Source: Micromonospora sp. C95
Lineage (GTDB): Bacteria; Actinomycetota; Actinomycetes; Mycobacteriales; Micromonosporaceae
Direction of reading: 5' to 3'
Length of the DNA stretch: 55,273 nucleotides
Assembly: GCF_018070465.1 (NCBI RefSeq)
Contig: NZ_JAGPXT010000033.1
Span: 1 to 55,273, forward strand
The notes under the pieces are model-generated. The model did no database searches. It was not told where the DNA came from and saw only the letters and a list, made by a program, of their open reading frames with translations. Positions 32,364 to 40,635 of the stretch are shown in pieces (the first letter of the stretch is position 1; every line of letters begins with the position of its first letter). The translations under genes were made by a program, and so were the position numbers.

Positions 32364-32406
32364 TTCGACAGGCGTCCCGGGCGAGGTACCCGGGACGCCT
32401 GTCGAA
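32364..32406. terminator. Perfect 18-bp hairpin between FKBP and SCO6745-like genes
   Basis: TTCGACAGGCGTCCCGGG (32364-32381) and its exact complement (32389-32406) enclose a 7-base loop CGAGGTA. It lies between the FKBP stop and the start of the next leftward gene, so it probably ends FKBP transcription. No T-run follows. Confidence 0.75.
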
Positions 32407-32490
32407 CCTACTGCCGGTCGGTGACCGTCCGGAAGCCATCTGTGGTCAACGGCATCGATGTTGCGTGCTGTCGGGCGGCCCGCCCGAGGC

Positions 32491-33126
32491 TCACTCGGCG
32501 GCGAGCACGTCCACCACGAAGCGCAGCGGGCCGGCCGGACGACCGCCGCCACCGTCGCCGTAGGCGTCCTCGGCCGGGATGTCGAGCTGCACCCGGCTGC
32601 CCACGGTCACGCCCACCAGGCCCTTGTCCCAGCCCGGGATGACCTGCCCGACCCCGATCGGGAAGGTGGCGGGCTGCCCCCGCTCCCAGGAGGAGTCGAA
32701 CTCCTCGCCGCTCTCGTAGAAGACACCGACGTAGTTGGTGGTGATCGACTGACCGGCCGTGACCTTCGGCCCGGTGCCCTCGATCAGCGGGGTCACGGTC
32801 AGCTTGGTCAGCTCACCCTCCCCGGCGGTGACCGTCGGCTTGCTGCCCAGCGCCGGGTCCGCCCCCTCCGGCAGCTGCGGTGCAGGCGGCGCGGCCGGCT
32901 CGTTGGTGGCCTCCGCCGGGGCGGAGGGAGTGCCGGCGGCCTGCTCGGGGGCGTCGTCACCGCCGCGCTGGCCCACGATCACGAACACGGTGATCAGCAC
33001 CGCCACGACGGCGATGCCGGCGAACGCACCGGCCCAGGCCTGCCGGCGGCGCTTCGCCTCGGCCGCCTTCTGAGCCGCCAACTGCTCGGCCAGCCGCCGC
33101 CGCGCCTTGGTCTCCTGCTCGCTCAC
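32491..33126 (-). CDS. FKBP-type peptidyl-prolyl isomerase, membrane-anchored
   Basis: 211-aa protein. A basic cytoplasmic head (ETKARRRLAEQLAAQKAAEA) precedes one membrane segment (about 31-52), then a 40-residue Pro/Ala linker and an outside FKBP domain: VTAGQSITTNYVGVFYESGE, FDSSWERG, FPIGVGQVIPGWDKGLVG and a GSRVQLDIP strand. The signature VIPGWDKGL and DIPAEDAYG are intact. It would assist folding of secreted proteins. A twin neighbour is Ku, but no functional link is implied. Confidence 0.92.
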   Translation of the reverse strand: MSEQETKARRRLAEQLAAQKAAEAKRRRQAWAGAFAGIAVVAVLITVFVIVGQRGGDDAPEQAAGTPSAPAEATNEPAAPPAPQLPEGADPALGSKPTVTAGEGELTKLTVTPLIEGTGPKVTAGQSITTNYVGVFYESGEEFDSSWERGQPATFPIGVGQVIPGWDKGLVGVTVGSRVQLDIPAEDAYGDGGGGRPAGPLRFVVDVLAAE

Positions 33127-33317
33127 GTCCTCGACTCCCTGCTGAGAGGTGTGGGGTGGATCCGGCCACGGGCAGCCGTCGCCGACACACGGTACCTGGT
33201 GTCCGAAGCACTTCCGACCATCGATGGCCCGCGCCGACCGGCACGGGCATGACGATCATGGAGTCCGGGTCGGGGTCGCATCCGCCAAACGGTGCATTCG
33301 GGCGACCAGGGGTGTAG

Positions 33318-34316
33318 TCAGGCGGACCTGCGCGGAGTGGCCTTCTTGGTGGCTTTCTTCTCCGCGGTCTTCTTGGCTGGCGTGGCCTTCTTGGCGGTGG
33401 CCTTCTTCTCGGCGGTCTTCTTCGCGGGTGCCTTCTTGGCCGGCGCCTTGGCGGCCTTCTTCTCCGCCGCCTTCTTCTGCGCCGACCGGGCCGACGAGAT
33501 CGGGGTCGGCTCGGCGCCACCACCCGCCGGTGCCTCGCCGCGAGCCGCCCGGGCCCGCTCCACGGACGCCTTCAGCGCGGCCATCAGGTCGACGGCGGCG
33601 GCGGGCGCCTCCTCCACCTCCTCCGGCTGGACCACCTCGCGGCCCTCCACCTTCGCGTCGATGACCTCCTGCAACGCTGCCCGGTAGTCGTCGCTGAACT
33701 CGTCCGGGTGAAAGTCCCCGGCCATCGAGTCGATGAGGGAGGTGGCCATCGCCAACTCCGGTGGCCGGATCTTCAGGTCCTCGTCGAGGAAACCGAAGTC
33801 CGGCTTACGGATCTCGTCGGGCCAGAGCATCGTGTTCAGCAGCAGCACACCTTCGCGGACCCGCAGGGTGGCCAGTTGCTCCCGCTGGCGCAGCGCCACC
33901 TTGACGATCGCCACCCGCTCCGCGTCGGTCAACGCGTCCCGCAGCAGCAGGTACGGCTTTGTCGCGGTGCCCTCCGGCTCCAGGAAGTACGCCTTGTTGT
34001 AAAGAATCGGGTCGACCTGCTCGGCCGGCACGAACTCCAGCACGTCGATCGCGTGCGAGGTGCTCAACGGCAGGTCGGCGAAATCCTCGTCGGTGAGGAT
34101 GACCATCTCCCCGCCGCCGATGTCGTAGCCCTTGGCGATGTCGTCGTAGCTGACCTCCTCGCCGCAGACCTGGCAGGTGCGCTTGTACCGGATCCGTCCG
34201 CCGTCGGCCCGGTGCACCTGGTGGAACCGGATGTCCTTCTCCTCCGTCGCGGAATACAGCTTCACCGCGATCGAGACCAGGCCGAACGACACGGCTCCCT
34301 TCCAGATGGCCCGCAT
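33318..34316 (-). CDS. ku: Non-homologous end joining protein Ku
   Basis: 332-aa bacterial Ku. The core domain begins MRAIWKGAVSFGLVSIAVKL and has FHQVHRADGGRIRYKRTC and the two-Cys turn CQVCGEEV. Further typical text is VDPILYNKAYFLEPEG. The C-terminal 80 residues are Lys/Ala-rich repeats (about AKKATPAKK), the DNA-binding extension of actinobacterial Ku. It binds double-strand ends and recruits ligase and polymerase. The neighbouring plus-strand ligase and polymerase genes start 85 bases away, so the locus is a split end-joining set. Confidence 0.95.
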   Translation of the reverse strand: MRAIWKGAVSFGLVSIAVKLYSATEEKDIRFHQVHRADGGRIRYKRTCQVCGEEVSYDDIAKGYDIGGGEMVILTDEDFADLPLSTSHAIDVLEFVPAEQVDPILYNKAYFLEPEGTATKPYLLLRDALTDAERVAIVKVALRQREQLATLRVREGVLLLNTMLWPDEIRKPDFGFLDEDLKIRPPELAMATSLIDSMAGDFHPDEFSDDYRAALQEVIDAKVEGREVVQPEEVEEAPAAAVDLMAALKASVERARAARGEAPAGGGAEPTPISSARSAQKKAAEKKAAKAPAKKAPAKKTAEKKATAKKATPAKKTAEKKATKKATPRRSA

Positions 34317-34401
34317 GCTGCGCTCCCTTCCCCGGTATCGACCATGCTCGCATCACAGCGAACCGGGCGCGAGGTGTTCGGCCTGCTACTACAGTCGGCC
34401 T

Positions 34402-35343
34402 GTGCCCGGCGCGCCGCTCAAGCCGATGCTCGCGATGACCGGGCAGCTTCCGGTCGGTCCCGATTGGGCGTACGAGTTCAAGTGGGACGGCGTACGCGCG
34501 CTGGCCGACATCGCCGACGGACGGCAACGCCTGTACGCCCGCTCCGGCGTGGAGATCACCACCGCCTATCCCGAGTTGATTCCGCTCGGCGAGCAGGTCG
34601 GTGACGCGCTGCTCGACGGCGAGGTGGTCCTGTTCGACCCGGCCGGACGGCCCTCGTTCACCGCCCTGGCCGAGCGGATGCACGTGCGCAACGCCGCGAA
34701 GGCGGCCCGGCTGGCGGCAACCGTACCGGTCACGTACATGATCTTCGACGTGTTGCGGCTGGCCGGTCAGGACCTCACCGGCTGGCCGTACGCCCGGCGG
34801 CGGGAGACCCTCGACGGTCTGGCGCTGGGCGCGGCGCGGTGGGCGGTGCCGCCGGTCTTCGCCGACGGCCCGGCCACCTACGAGGCGGCCGGCGAGCACG
34901 GCCTCGAAGGGGTGATGGCCAAGCGGGTCGAGTCGGCCTACCGGCCCGGGGTGCGTTCACCGGACTGGGTGAAGGTCAAGCTGGAGGTGACCGGCGACTT
35001 CGTGGTCGGCGGCTGGCGGCCCGGCGCGCGGAAGATCGGCGGACTGCTGGTCGGGGTACCCGGCGCCGACGGCCGACTCGTCTACCGGGGCCGGGTCGGT
35101 GGTGGGATCGGTGCCGCCCTCGAACGGGACCTGCTGCGCGAGCTGGAACCGCTGCGCGCCACCGCCTCGCCGTTCAGCGGCGACGTGCCCCGCGAGGATG
35201 CCCGGGGCGCGATCTGGGTAACTCCGCGACTGGTGGTGGAGGTCAAGTACGGCCAGCGCACCCCCGACGGGCGCCTGCGGTTCCCCCGGATCCTGCGGAT
35301 CCGCCCGGACAAACCGGCCGAGGAGGTCGACGATGTCAGCTGA
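34402..35343 (+). CDS. ATP-dependent DNA ligase (end-joining type)
   Basis: 313-aa ligase. The catalytic K-x-D-G is at Lys27 (EFKWDG, K27-W-D-G). Motif III is YMIFDVLRLAG, motif IV is EGVMAKRV and motif V DWVKVKLEVTGDFVV. An OB domain follows with IGGLLVGVPGADGRL. The length fits LigC-type or a LigD ligase domain on its own. GTG 34402 is near a TACTAC -10-like hexamer, so the message may be leaderless. The stop overlaps the polymerase gene by 11 bases. Divergent from Ku. Confidence 0.9.
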   Translation: MPGAPLKPMLAMTGQLPVGPDWAYEFKWDGVRALADIADGRQRLYARSGVEITTAYPELIPLGEQVGDALLDGEVVLFDPAGRPSFTALAERMHVRNAAKAARLAATVPVTYMIFDVLRLAGQDLTGWPYARRRETLDGLALGAARWAVPPVFADGPATYEAAGEHGLEGVMAKRVESAYRPGVRSPDWVKVKLEVTGDFVVGGWRPGARKIGGLLVGVPGADGRLVYRGRVGGGIGAALERDLLRELEPLRATASPFSGDVPREDARGAIWVTPRLVVEVKYGQRTPDGRLRFPRILRIRPDKPAEEVDDVS

Positions 35344-36244
35344 CCGGTTCCCGGTCGAGGTGCAGGGCCGCACGCTTGAGCTGTCCAACCTGGACAAGGT
35401 GCTCTATCCGACGGCCGGCTTCACCAAGGGCGAAGTGATCGACTACTACACCCGGATCGCCCCGGTACTGCTGCCGCACCTGGCCGACCGGGCGCTGACC
35501 CGTATCCGCTACCCGAACGGGGTGACGGGCGGCTCGTTCTTCGAGAAGAACGCCCCGGCCGCCACCCCGTCCTGGGTGCGCGTCGAGACGCTGCCCGCCC
35601 CGGGCTCCACCAAGGGCCGGGAGACCATCGACTACGTCGTCGCCGACGACCTGCCCACGTTGGTCTGGCTGGCCAACCTGGCCGCCCTGGAACTGCACAC
35701 CCCGCAGTGGAAGGTCGGCACCCACCCGGACCTGATGGTGGTCGACCTGGACCCCGGCACCCCGGCGGCGCTGCAGCAGTGCTGCCAGGTGGCCCTGTCG
35801 CTGCGTGACCGGCTGGCCGCCGACGGCATCGACTCCTACCCGAAGACCTCCGGCAAGAAGGGCATGCAGCTCTGCTGCCCGATCTCCGGCACCCAACCCG
35901 CCGACGACGTGTCGGCCTACGCCCGGCGCGTCGCCCAGGAACTCGAACGCGAACAGCCGAAGCTGGTGGTGTCGAAGATGGCGAAGAACCTGCGACCGGG
36001 CAAGGTCTTCATCGACTGGAGTCAGAACAACGCGGCGAAGACCACGGTGGCGCCGTACTCGTTGCGCGCCCAGCCCGTGCCGTCGGTGTCGACACCGCTG
36101 ACCTGGGACGAGGTCTCCGCCGGTGCGGCGGGCCGACGCCCGGCCACCAAGCCCTACACCGCCGGCGAGGTGCTGGACCGGGTCGAGCAGCACGGCGACC
36201 TGCTCGCCCCACTGCTCGACGGCGGCCCCGAACTTCCGCAGTAG
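35333..36244 (+). CDS. LigD-type polymerase/primase domain protein
   Basis: 303-aa archaeo-eukaryotic primase-fold polymerase (NHEJ PolDom). It begins VQGRTLELSNLDKVLYP and has FFEKNAPAATPSWV, the metal site in MVVDLDPG (D138 and D140), SGKKGMQL and VFIDWSQNNAAKTT. It fills gaps during end joining, preferring ribonucleotides. In LigD of other species it is fused to the ligase and phosphoesterase; here it is a separate gene overlapping the ligase by 11 bases, and no phosphoesterase is seen. Confidence 0.93.
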   Translation: MSADRFPVEVQGRTLELSNLDKVLYPTAGFTKGEVIDYYTRIAPVLLPHLADRALTRIRYPNGVTGGSFFEKNAPAATPSWVRVETLPAPGSTKGRETIDYVVADDLPTLVWLANLAALELHTPQWKVGTHPDLMVVDLDPGTPAALQQCCQVALSLRDRLAADGIDSYPKTSGKKGMQLCCPISGTQPADDVSAYARRVAQELEREQPKLVVSKMAKNLRPGKVFIDWSQNNAAKTTVAPYSLRAQPVPSVSTPLTWDEVSAGAAGRRPATKPYTAGEVLDRVEQHGDLLAPLLDGGPELPQ

Positions 36245-36257
36245 GCAGCGGCGCCCG

Positions 36258-37304
36258 TCACCCGGCCCTGGCCGCGGGTGCCGGCCCGTTGTGCCGCCGC
36301 AGTCGTGCGTGCGCCCCGGCGAGCATGGCGATCACGAGCAGGCTGACGATCACGTCGCTGACCAGGGCCTGGGTGGGTGACGTCGGTGAGTACGGGGGCA
36401 CCAGGTAGGCCAGCACGGCTGCCCCGACCAGCGCTCCCGCAGCACTGGCCAGCACCTGCCGCTGACCCCACCCGGCGTGTCCCGCCCAGCGGACCAGCAG
36501 CCCCACCAGCACGGCGACGACAATCACCGACACGGCGACGCCGATCCAGCCGGAGAGCATGCTGACCACCAGGTAGCCGAGCAGCACCAGCAGGCCGGGC
36601 CGGGCCGGCCGGGGGGCGCCGGCCGGAGCTGGCGGCGGTCGACGCCGCCAGCGCGGCAGGGCCGCCAGCACGACCAGGGCGAGGACCACCGACGCGGCCC
36701 CGACGAGCTGACCGGGGCTGGCCAGGAAACCCTTGCGTCCACTGTCGTCGGCGAAGACGAGCAGGCTGCCCAGCAGATAGAGGACGGCCACGACGACCAG
36801 GCCGGGCACCCCCAGCCACGGCCGCAGCCGGCGGGCCGGGGAGAGGTACGACTCGACGATGGCGATCGGCGCGCAGATGGTCAACGCCACATGGTTACCG
36901 AGGAAACTGATCGCCTCCTGCGCGCTGATGCCCAGCACCGGAACGCGGGTGCGGTCCGCCGCGCTCAGCTCGGCGAACTCCGTGTCGGCCAGGTAGTCGG
37001 GGTTGAACAGCGACTGGTCCACCAGGCCCGCCTGGAGCACCCCGAACCCGGCGGCCAGCAGCACGATCATCGGCCAGCCGCCGCCCGTACGTCGGGCCGC
37101 CTCCCGGATCAGCACCGCCGCACCCCCGTACATCGGTGCCAGCACGACCACCACGCCCAGCATGTCGGTGCCGGCGAAGCCGCCCCACGAGCATTCGGCG
37201 GCCCAGGGGGCGAGGAACAGCAGCGCCACGACCGGGACGAGTCGCCGCAGCATCGGCTGCCGGTCGCCGTCGAGAGCCGTCCGCTCGTCCCCGTGACTAG
37301 TCAT
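36258..37304 (-). CDS. Polytopic membrane protein, unknown function
   Basis: 348-aa protein with eight to nine hydrophobic segments, for example LVPVVALLFLAPWAAECSWG, MLGVVVVLAPMYGGAAVLI, LVVVAVLYLLGSLLVFADD and VIVVAVLVGLLVRW. No known family motif is recognised; a charged Pro-rich loop (RRPPPAPAGAPRPARPG) lies in the middle. ATG 37304 has GGAGAG upstream. It converges closely with the polymerase gene (13-base gap). Confidence 0.75.
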   Translation of the reverse strand: MTSHGDERTALDGDRQPMLRRLVPVVALLFLAPWAAECSWGGFAGTDMLGVVVVLAPMYGGAAVLIREAARRTGGGWPMIVLLAAGFGVLQAGLVDQSLFNPDYLADTEFAELSAADRTRVPVLGISAQEAISFLGNHVALTICAPIAIVESYLSPARRLRPWLGVPGLVVVAVLYLLGSLLVFADDSGRKGFLASPGQLVGAASVVLALVVLAALPRWRRRPPPAPAGAPRPARPGLLVLLGYLVVSMLSGWIGVAVSVIVVAVLVGLLVRWAGHAGWGQRQVLASAAGALVGAAVLAYLVPPYSPTSPTQALVSDVIVSLLVIAMLAGAHARLRRHNGPAPAARAG

Positions 37305-37421
37305 GGCTTCGACTCTCCAGGGGAGGTGGCACCTTCCACCAATGCCATCAGTCATGTCTTCACCGATTGGACCGGGCGGGTCGGCCTCGACAGGTCGGGT
37401 GACAGCGGGTAGGACGTACCT

Positions 37422-38174
37422 ATGCGCGCCGCCCTACCCGTACCGTCCGCCGCCGGTCTCGCCGATCCGGACCGGCCACTGCTCAGCTACCTCGACCATC
37501 GGAGCGGCGCGCGGCACGACCTGACCGCCGCCGCGCTGGGTGACCTGGCGGCACGGGCCGCCGGGCTGTTGCGGGACGGTTGTGGCCTGCCCCCGGGCAG
37601 CCGCGTGGCGGTGCTGCTGCCGCCGCACTGGCGTACCGCCGCCGTGCTGTTGGGGGCCTGGGCGGTGGGGCTTGAGGTGTCGTTCCGGCCGCGCGCCACC
37701 GCCGGGCTGCCGGTGCTGGAGCCCGGCGGCGACCGACCGTACGACGCCGTCCTGGTCACCCCGGAGCGCCTGGACGACTGGTTGGAGGACGTACCGGACG
37801 GGCTGCACCGTTACCTCGTCGGCACCGGGCCGCGGCCGCTGGCCGACGTGCCGGTCGGCTGGCTCGACTGGTCCGTGGAGGTGTTGCGGCACGGTGGTGC
37901 CCCGAGCGACAGGCCCGTGCTGCACGCCAACGACGCGGCCAGCCCGGACGGCACCAGCTACGCCGAGTGGGGTTCGATCGCCAGGGCGGTGGCCGAGCAG
38001 CTCGACCTGCGGGCCGGTGACCGGCTACTGGTCGACGTCGCCGAGCACGATCAGCCCTTGAAGTGGCTGCTCGCCCCGCTCTCCGCCGGAGCCTCCGTGC
38101 TGCTCTGCGCCAACCTCGACCCCGCCCACCGGGACGCTGTGGCCGCCGCCGAACAGGTCACCCGCGTGCTCTGA
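37422..38174 (+). CDS. TIGR03089 family protein (AMP-binding-like fragment)
   Basis: 250-aa protein resembling the N-terminal part of AMP-forming ligases: DRPLLSYLDHRSGARHDLTA, GSRVAVLLPPHWRTAAVLLGA. The phosphate loop and C-terminal lysine are missing, as in TIGR03089 proteins of actinobacteria, so it is not expected to adenylate. It converges with XPB by 28 bases; this neighbourhood recurs in the phylum. Function unknown. Confidence 0.8.
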   Translation: MRAALPVPSAAGLADPDRPLLSYLDHRSGARHDLTAAALGDLAARAAGLLRDGCGLPPGSRVAVLLPPHWRTAAVLLGAWAVGLEVSFRPRATAGLPVLEPGGDRPYDAVLVTPERLDDWLEDVPDGLHRYLVGTGPRPLADVPVGWLDWSVEVLRHGGAPSDRPVLHANDAASPDGTSYAEWGSIARAVAEQLDLRAGDRLLVDVAEHDQPLKWLLAPLSAGASVLLCANLDPAHRDAVAAAEQVTRVL

Positions 38175-38202
38175 AAACCCCGGATCCAACCGGCGACCCC
38201 GG

Positions 38203-39882
38203 TCAGTCGACGGTGGGGAGGGGCGGGCCGAGGACGTCGTCGGCGTCGACGATCGTGTACGCATACCCCTGCTCGGCGAGGAAGCGCTGCCGGTGGGCGG
38301 CGTACTCGGTGTCGATGGTGTCCCGGGAGACCACCGTGTAGAAGTGCGCCTGGCGGCCGTCGGCCTTCGGGCGCAGCACCCGGCCCAGGCGTTGCGCCTC
38401 CTCCTGCCGGGAGCCGAACGTGCCGGACACCTGGATCGCCACCGCCGCCTCGGGCAGGTCGATGGAAAAATTTCCCACTTTGGAGATCACCAGGGTGCGG
38501 ATCTCCCCGGTGCGGAAGGCGTCGAAGAGGCGCTCGCGCTCCTTGTTCGTGGTCGAGCCCTGCACGATCGGGGCGTCGAGATACTCGCCCAGCTGGTGCA
38601 ACTGGTCGATGTACGCGCCGATGACGAGCGTCTGCTCGTCCGGATGCCGGTCGAGCAGGGCGCGTACCACCGGCAGCTTGGTGCGGGCGGTGGCCGCCAT
38701 CCGGTAGCGCTCCTCCGCCTCCGCCGTCGCGTACGCCATCCGCTCGGCGTCGGTCAGGGTGACCCGGACCTCGACACACTCGGCGGGGGCGATCCAGCCC
38801 TGTGACTCGATGTCCTTCCAGGGCGCGTCGTACCGCTTCGGGCCGATCAGGCTGAACACGTCGCCCTCCCGGCCGTCCTCGCGTACCAGGGTGGCGGTCA
38901 GGCCCAGCCGGCGGCGGGCCTGGAGGTCCGCGGTGAAGCGGAAGATCGGCGCGGGCAGCAGGTGCACCTCGTCGTAGACGACCAGGCCCCAGTCGCGGGC
39001 ACCGAACAGGTCCAGGTGGGTGAACGCGCCGCCGCGCCGCGAGGTGAGCACCTGGTACGTGGCGATGGTGACCGGGCGGATCTCCTTGCGCTCGCCCGAG
39101 TACTCGCCGATCTCCTCCTCGGTCAGCGAGGTGCGGGCGATCAGCTCCCGCTTCCACTGCCGGCCGGCCACCGTGTTGGTGACCAGGATCAGCGTGGTGG
39201 CCTTGGCCTCGGCCATCGCCGCCGCACCCACGAGCGTCTTGCCGGCTCCGCAGGGCAGCACCACCACACCCGACCCACCGGCCCAGAACGCCTCGACCGC
39301 CTCCCGCTGGTACGACCGCAGCGTCCACGGCTTGCCGCCGTCCTTGCCGGCCTCGGCCAGCTCGATCGGATGCGCCTCGCCGTCGACGTACCCGGCGAGG
39401 TCCTCGGCCGGCCAGCCGAGCTTGAGCAGGGCCTGCTTGAGTCGCCCCCGCTCGGAGGGGTGCACCTGGATCGTGTCGTCGTCGATCTTGTTGCCGAGCA
39501 TGCCGGCGAGCTTCCTGCTCTTGGCCACCTCGACCAGGACCACCCGGTCCAGGGCGCGCAGGACGAGGCCGTGCGCCGGGTCGTTGGCGAGCTGGAGCCG
39601 TCCGTACCGGTCCATCGTCTCGGCCACGTCCACCAGCAGCGCGTGCGGCACCGGGTAGCGCGAATACTTGATCAGGGCGTCCACCACGCCCTCGGCGTCG
39701 TGGCCGGCGGCGCGGGCGTTCCACAACCCGAGCGGCGTCAGCCGGTACGTGTGCACGTGCTCGGGCGAGCGCTCCAACTCGGCGAAGGGCGCGATGGCCA
39801 TCCGGCAGGCCTGTGCGTCGGGATGGTCGATCTCCAGCAGGAGGGTCTTGTCCGACTGCACGATAAGCGGTCCACCACTCAC
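38203..39882 (-). CDS. XPB-type DNA repair helicase
   Basis: 559-aa SF2 helicase. An N-terminal DNA-damage recognition part is followed by Walker A VVLPCGAGKTLVGAA, DEVH in LVVYDEVHLLP, RLGLTATLVREDG, VIGAYIDQLHQLG and motif VI EEAQRLGRVLRPK. Two RecA-like domains are intact. Bacterial XPB unwinds DNA 3'-5' and anneals. GTG 39882 (VSGGPLIVQS) has GAGAGG upstream. It lies near its helicase-associated partner at 40631-43102, as in other actinobacteria. Confidence 0.93.
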   Translation of the reverse strand: MSGGPLIVQSDKTLLLEIDHPDAQACRMAIAPFAELERSPEHVHTYRLTPLGLWNARAAGHDAEGVVDALIKYSRYPVPHALLVDVAETMDRYGRLQLANDPAHGLVLRALDRVVLVEVAKSRKLAGMLGNKIDDDTIQVHPSERGRLKQALLKLGWPAEDLAGYVDGEAHPIELAEAGKDGGKPWTLRSYQREAVEAFWAGGSGVVVLPCGAGKTLVGAAAMAEAKATTLILVTNTVAGRQWKRELIARTSLTEEEIGEYSGERKEIRPVTIATYQVLTSRRGGAFTHLDLFGARDWGLVVYDEVHLLPAPIFRFTADLQARRRLGLTATLVREDGREGDVFSLIGPKRYDAPWKDIESQGWIAPAECVEVRVTLTDAERMAYATAEAEERYRMAATARTKLPVVRALLDRHPDEQTLVIGAYIDQLHQLGEYLDAPIVQGSTTNKERERLFDAFRTGEIRTLVISKVGNFSIDLPEAAVAIQVSGTFGSRQEEAQRLGRVLRPKADGRQAHFYTVVSRDTIDTEYAAHRQRFLAEQGYAYTIVDADDVLGPPLPTVD

Positions 39883-40359
39883 GCCGAATCCTCTCGTCCG
39901 TACGGCTGATCCGGCCGCCGAGGCAGGTGGCTGACCTGCCACTGGGCGACCATCCAGTGTTGCACGCGCGGGCGGGTGGCGAGAAAGTGCTCATCCCGCG
40001 CAACCCTGCCGGTGCTCCGGTGCGTCTAGCAGTAGGGGACGAGTTGTCGAGGTCGGCGGCCCGACGGGTCGCGGGACGGGCCGTACGCCCTCGCGGTCGT
40101 CAAGCCGGTCGGTGCCGGTGCGTAGCGCGTTCGATCCACGGCCGGACGGGCCAGGCAAGCGGGGGCCGTTCCCGTCGCAGTGGAAGCCAACGGGGGCGAG
40201 CGACGCACCCGGGGCCGTACCGGCACCCCCACCCCACCGTTTGGTCGCCGGGCGTCGCCGGGTACGAGCCCAGTCGGATCGGTACGCGATGGTGCTGGCC
40301 GACAGCCCTCAAGGGTGACACCCTTGACGTCGAGGGCCGGACCGTACGGGGGAGGGCAG
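39883..40359. other. 477-base spacer upstream of a small membrane gene
   Basis: No coding stretch is convincing here. The only structure is the palindrome at 40309-40327 close to the next gene. Confidence 0.6.
40309..40327. promoter_or_regulatory. Palindrome TCAAGGGTG-A-CACCCTTGA
   Basis: A perfect 9-bp inverted repeat with a one-base centre, 32 bases before the start of the small membrane gene. The right half overlaps TTGACG (40324-40329), a possible -35. It may bind a dimeric regulator. Confidence 0.6.
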
Positions 40360-40599
40360 ATGACCGTTGACCAGGAAGTTGTCCCCGAGCGCGAGCAGGC
40401 AGAGCCGTCCGAACCCGTCTCCACCGCCACGATGGTCGCGTACGCGATCGTCGGTGTCGTCCTGTTCGGCTGGTTCCTGTTCGGCTGGCTGGTGCTCCAG
40501 CAGGGCTTCATCGACTCGGTCGGTGAGGCCGCCGGGACGGGTTTCGCCCTGCTGTTGATCGTGGCGATCGTCGGGTCGGTGCGGCGTAGCCGCCGCTGA
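40360..40599 (+). CDS. Small two-helix membrane protein
   Basis: 79-aa protein with two hydrophobic segments, TMVAYAIVGVVLFGWFLFGW and AAGTGFALLLIVAIVG, and a basic end VRRSRR. GGAGGG lies 4 bases before ATG 40360. No family is recognised. It ends in a repeated hairpin region and converges with the helicase-associated gene. Its own palindrome upstream suggests regulated expression. Confidence 0.72.
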   Translation: MTVDQEVVPEREQAEPSEPVSTATMVAYAIVGVVLFGWFLFGWLVLQQGFIDSVGEAAGTGFALLLIVAIVGSVRRSRR

Positions 40600-40635
40600 G
40601 TCTCACTGGCGGCGTAGCCGCCGCTGAACCTCACT
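40582..40635. repeat. 26-bp tandem duplication with hairpins
   Basis: CGGCGTAGCCGCCGCTGA followed by eight bases occurs at 40582-40607 and again at 40610-40635, with two mismatches. Each copy can fold (GGCGGC/GCCGCC). The first covers the end of the small membrane gene and the second the end of the convergent gene; it may serve as a double terminator. Confidence 0.75.

Noticed and set aside
36758..36790. Possible riboswitch or structured RNA
   Set aside because: Inside the coding region of a membrane protein. No conserved riboswitch motif was recognised anywhere in the window.
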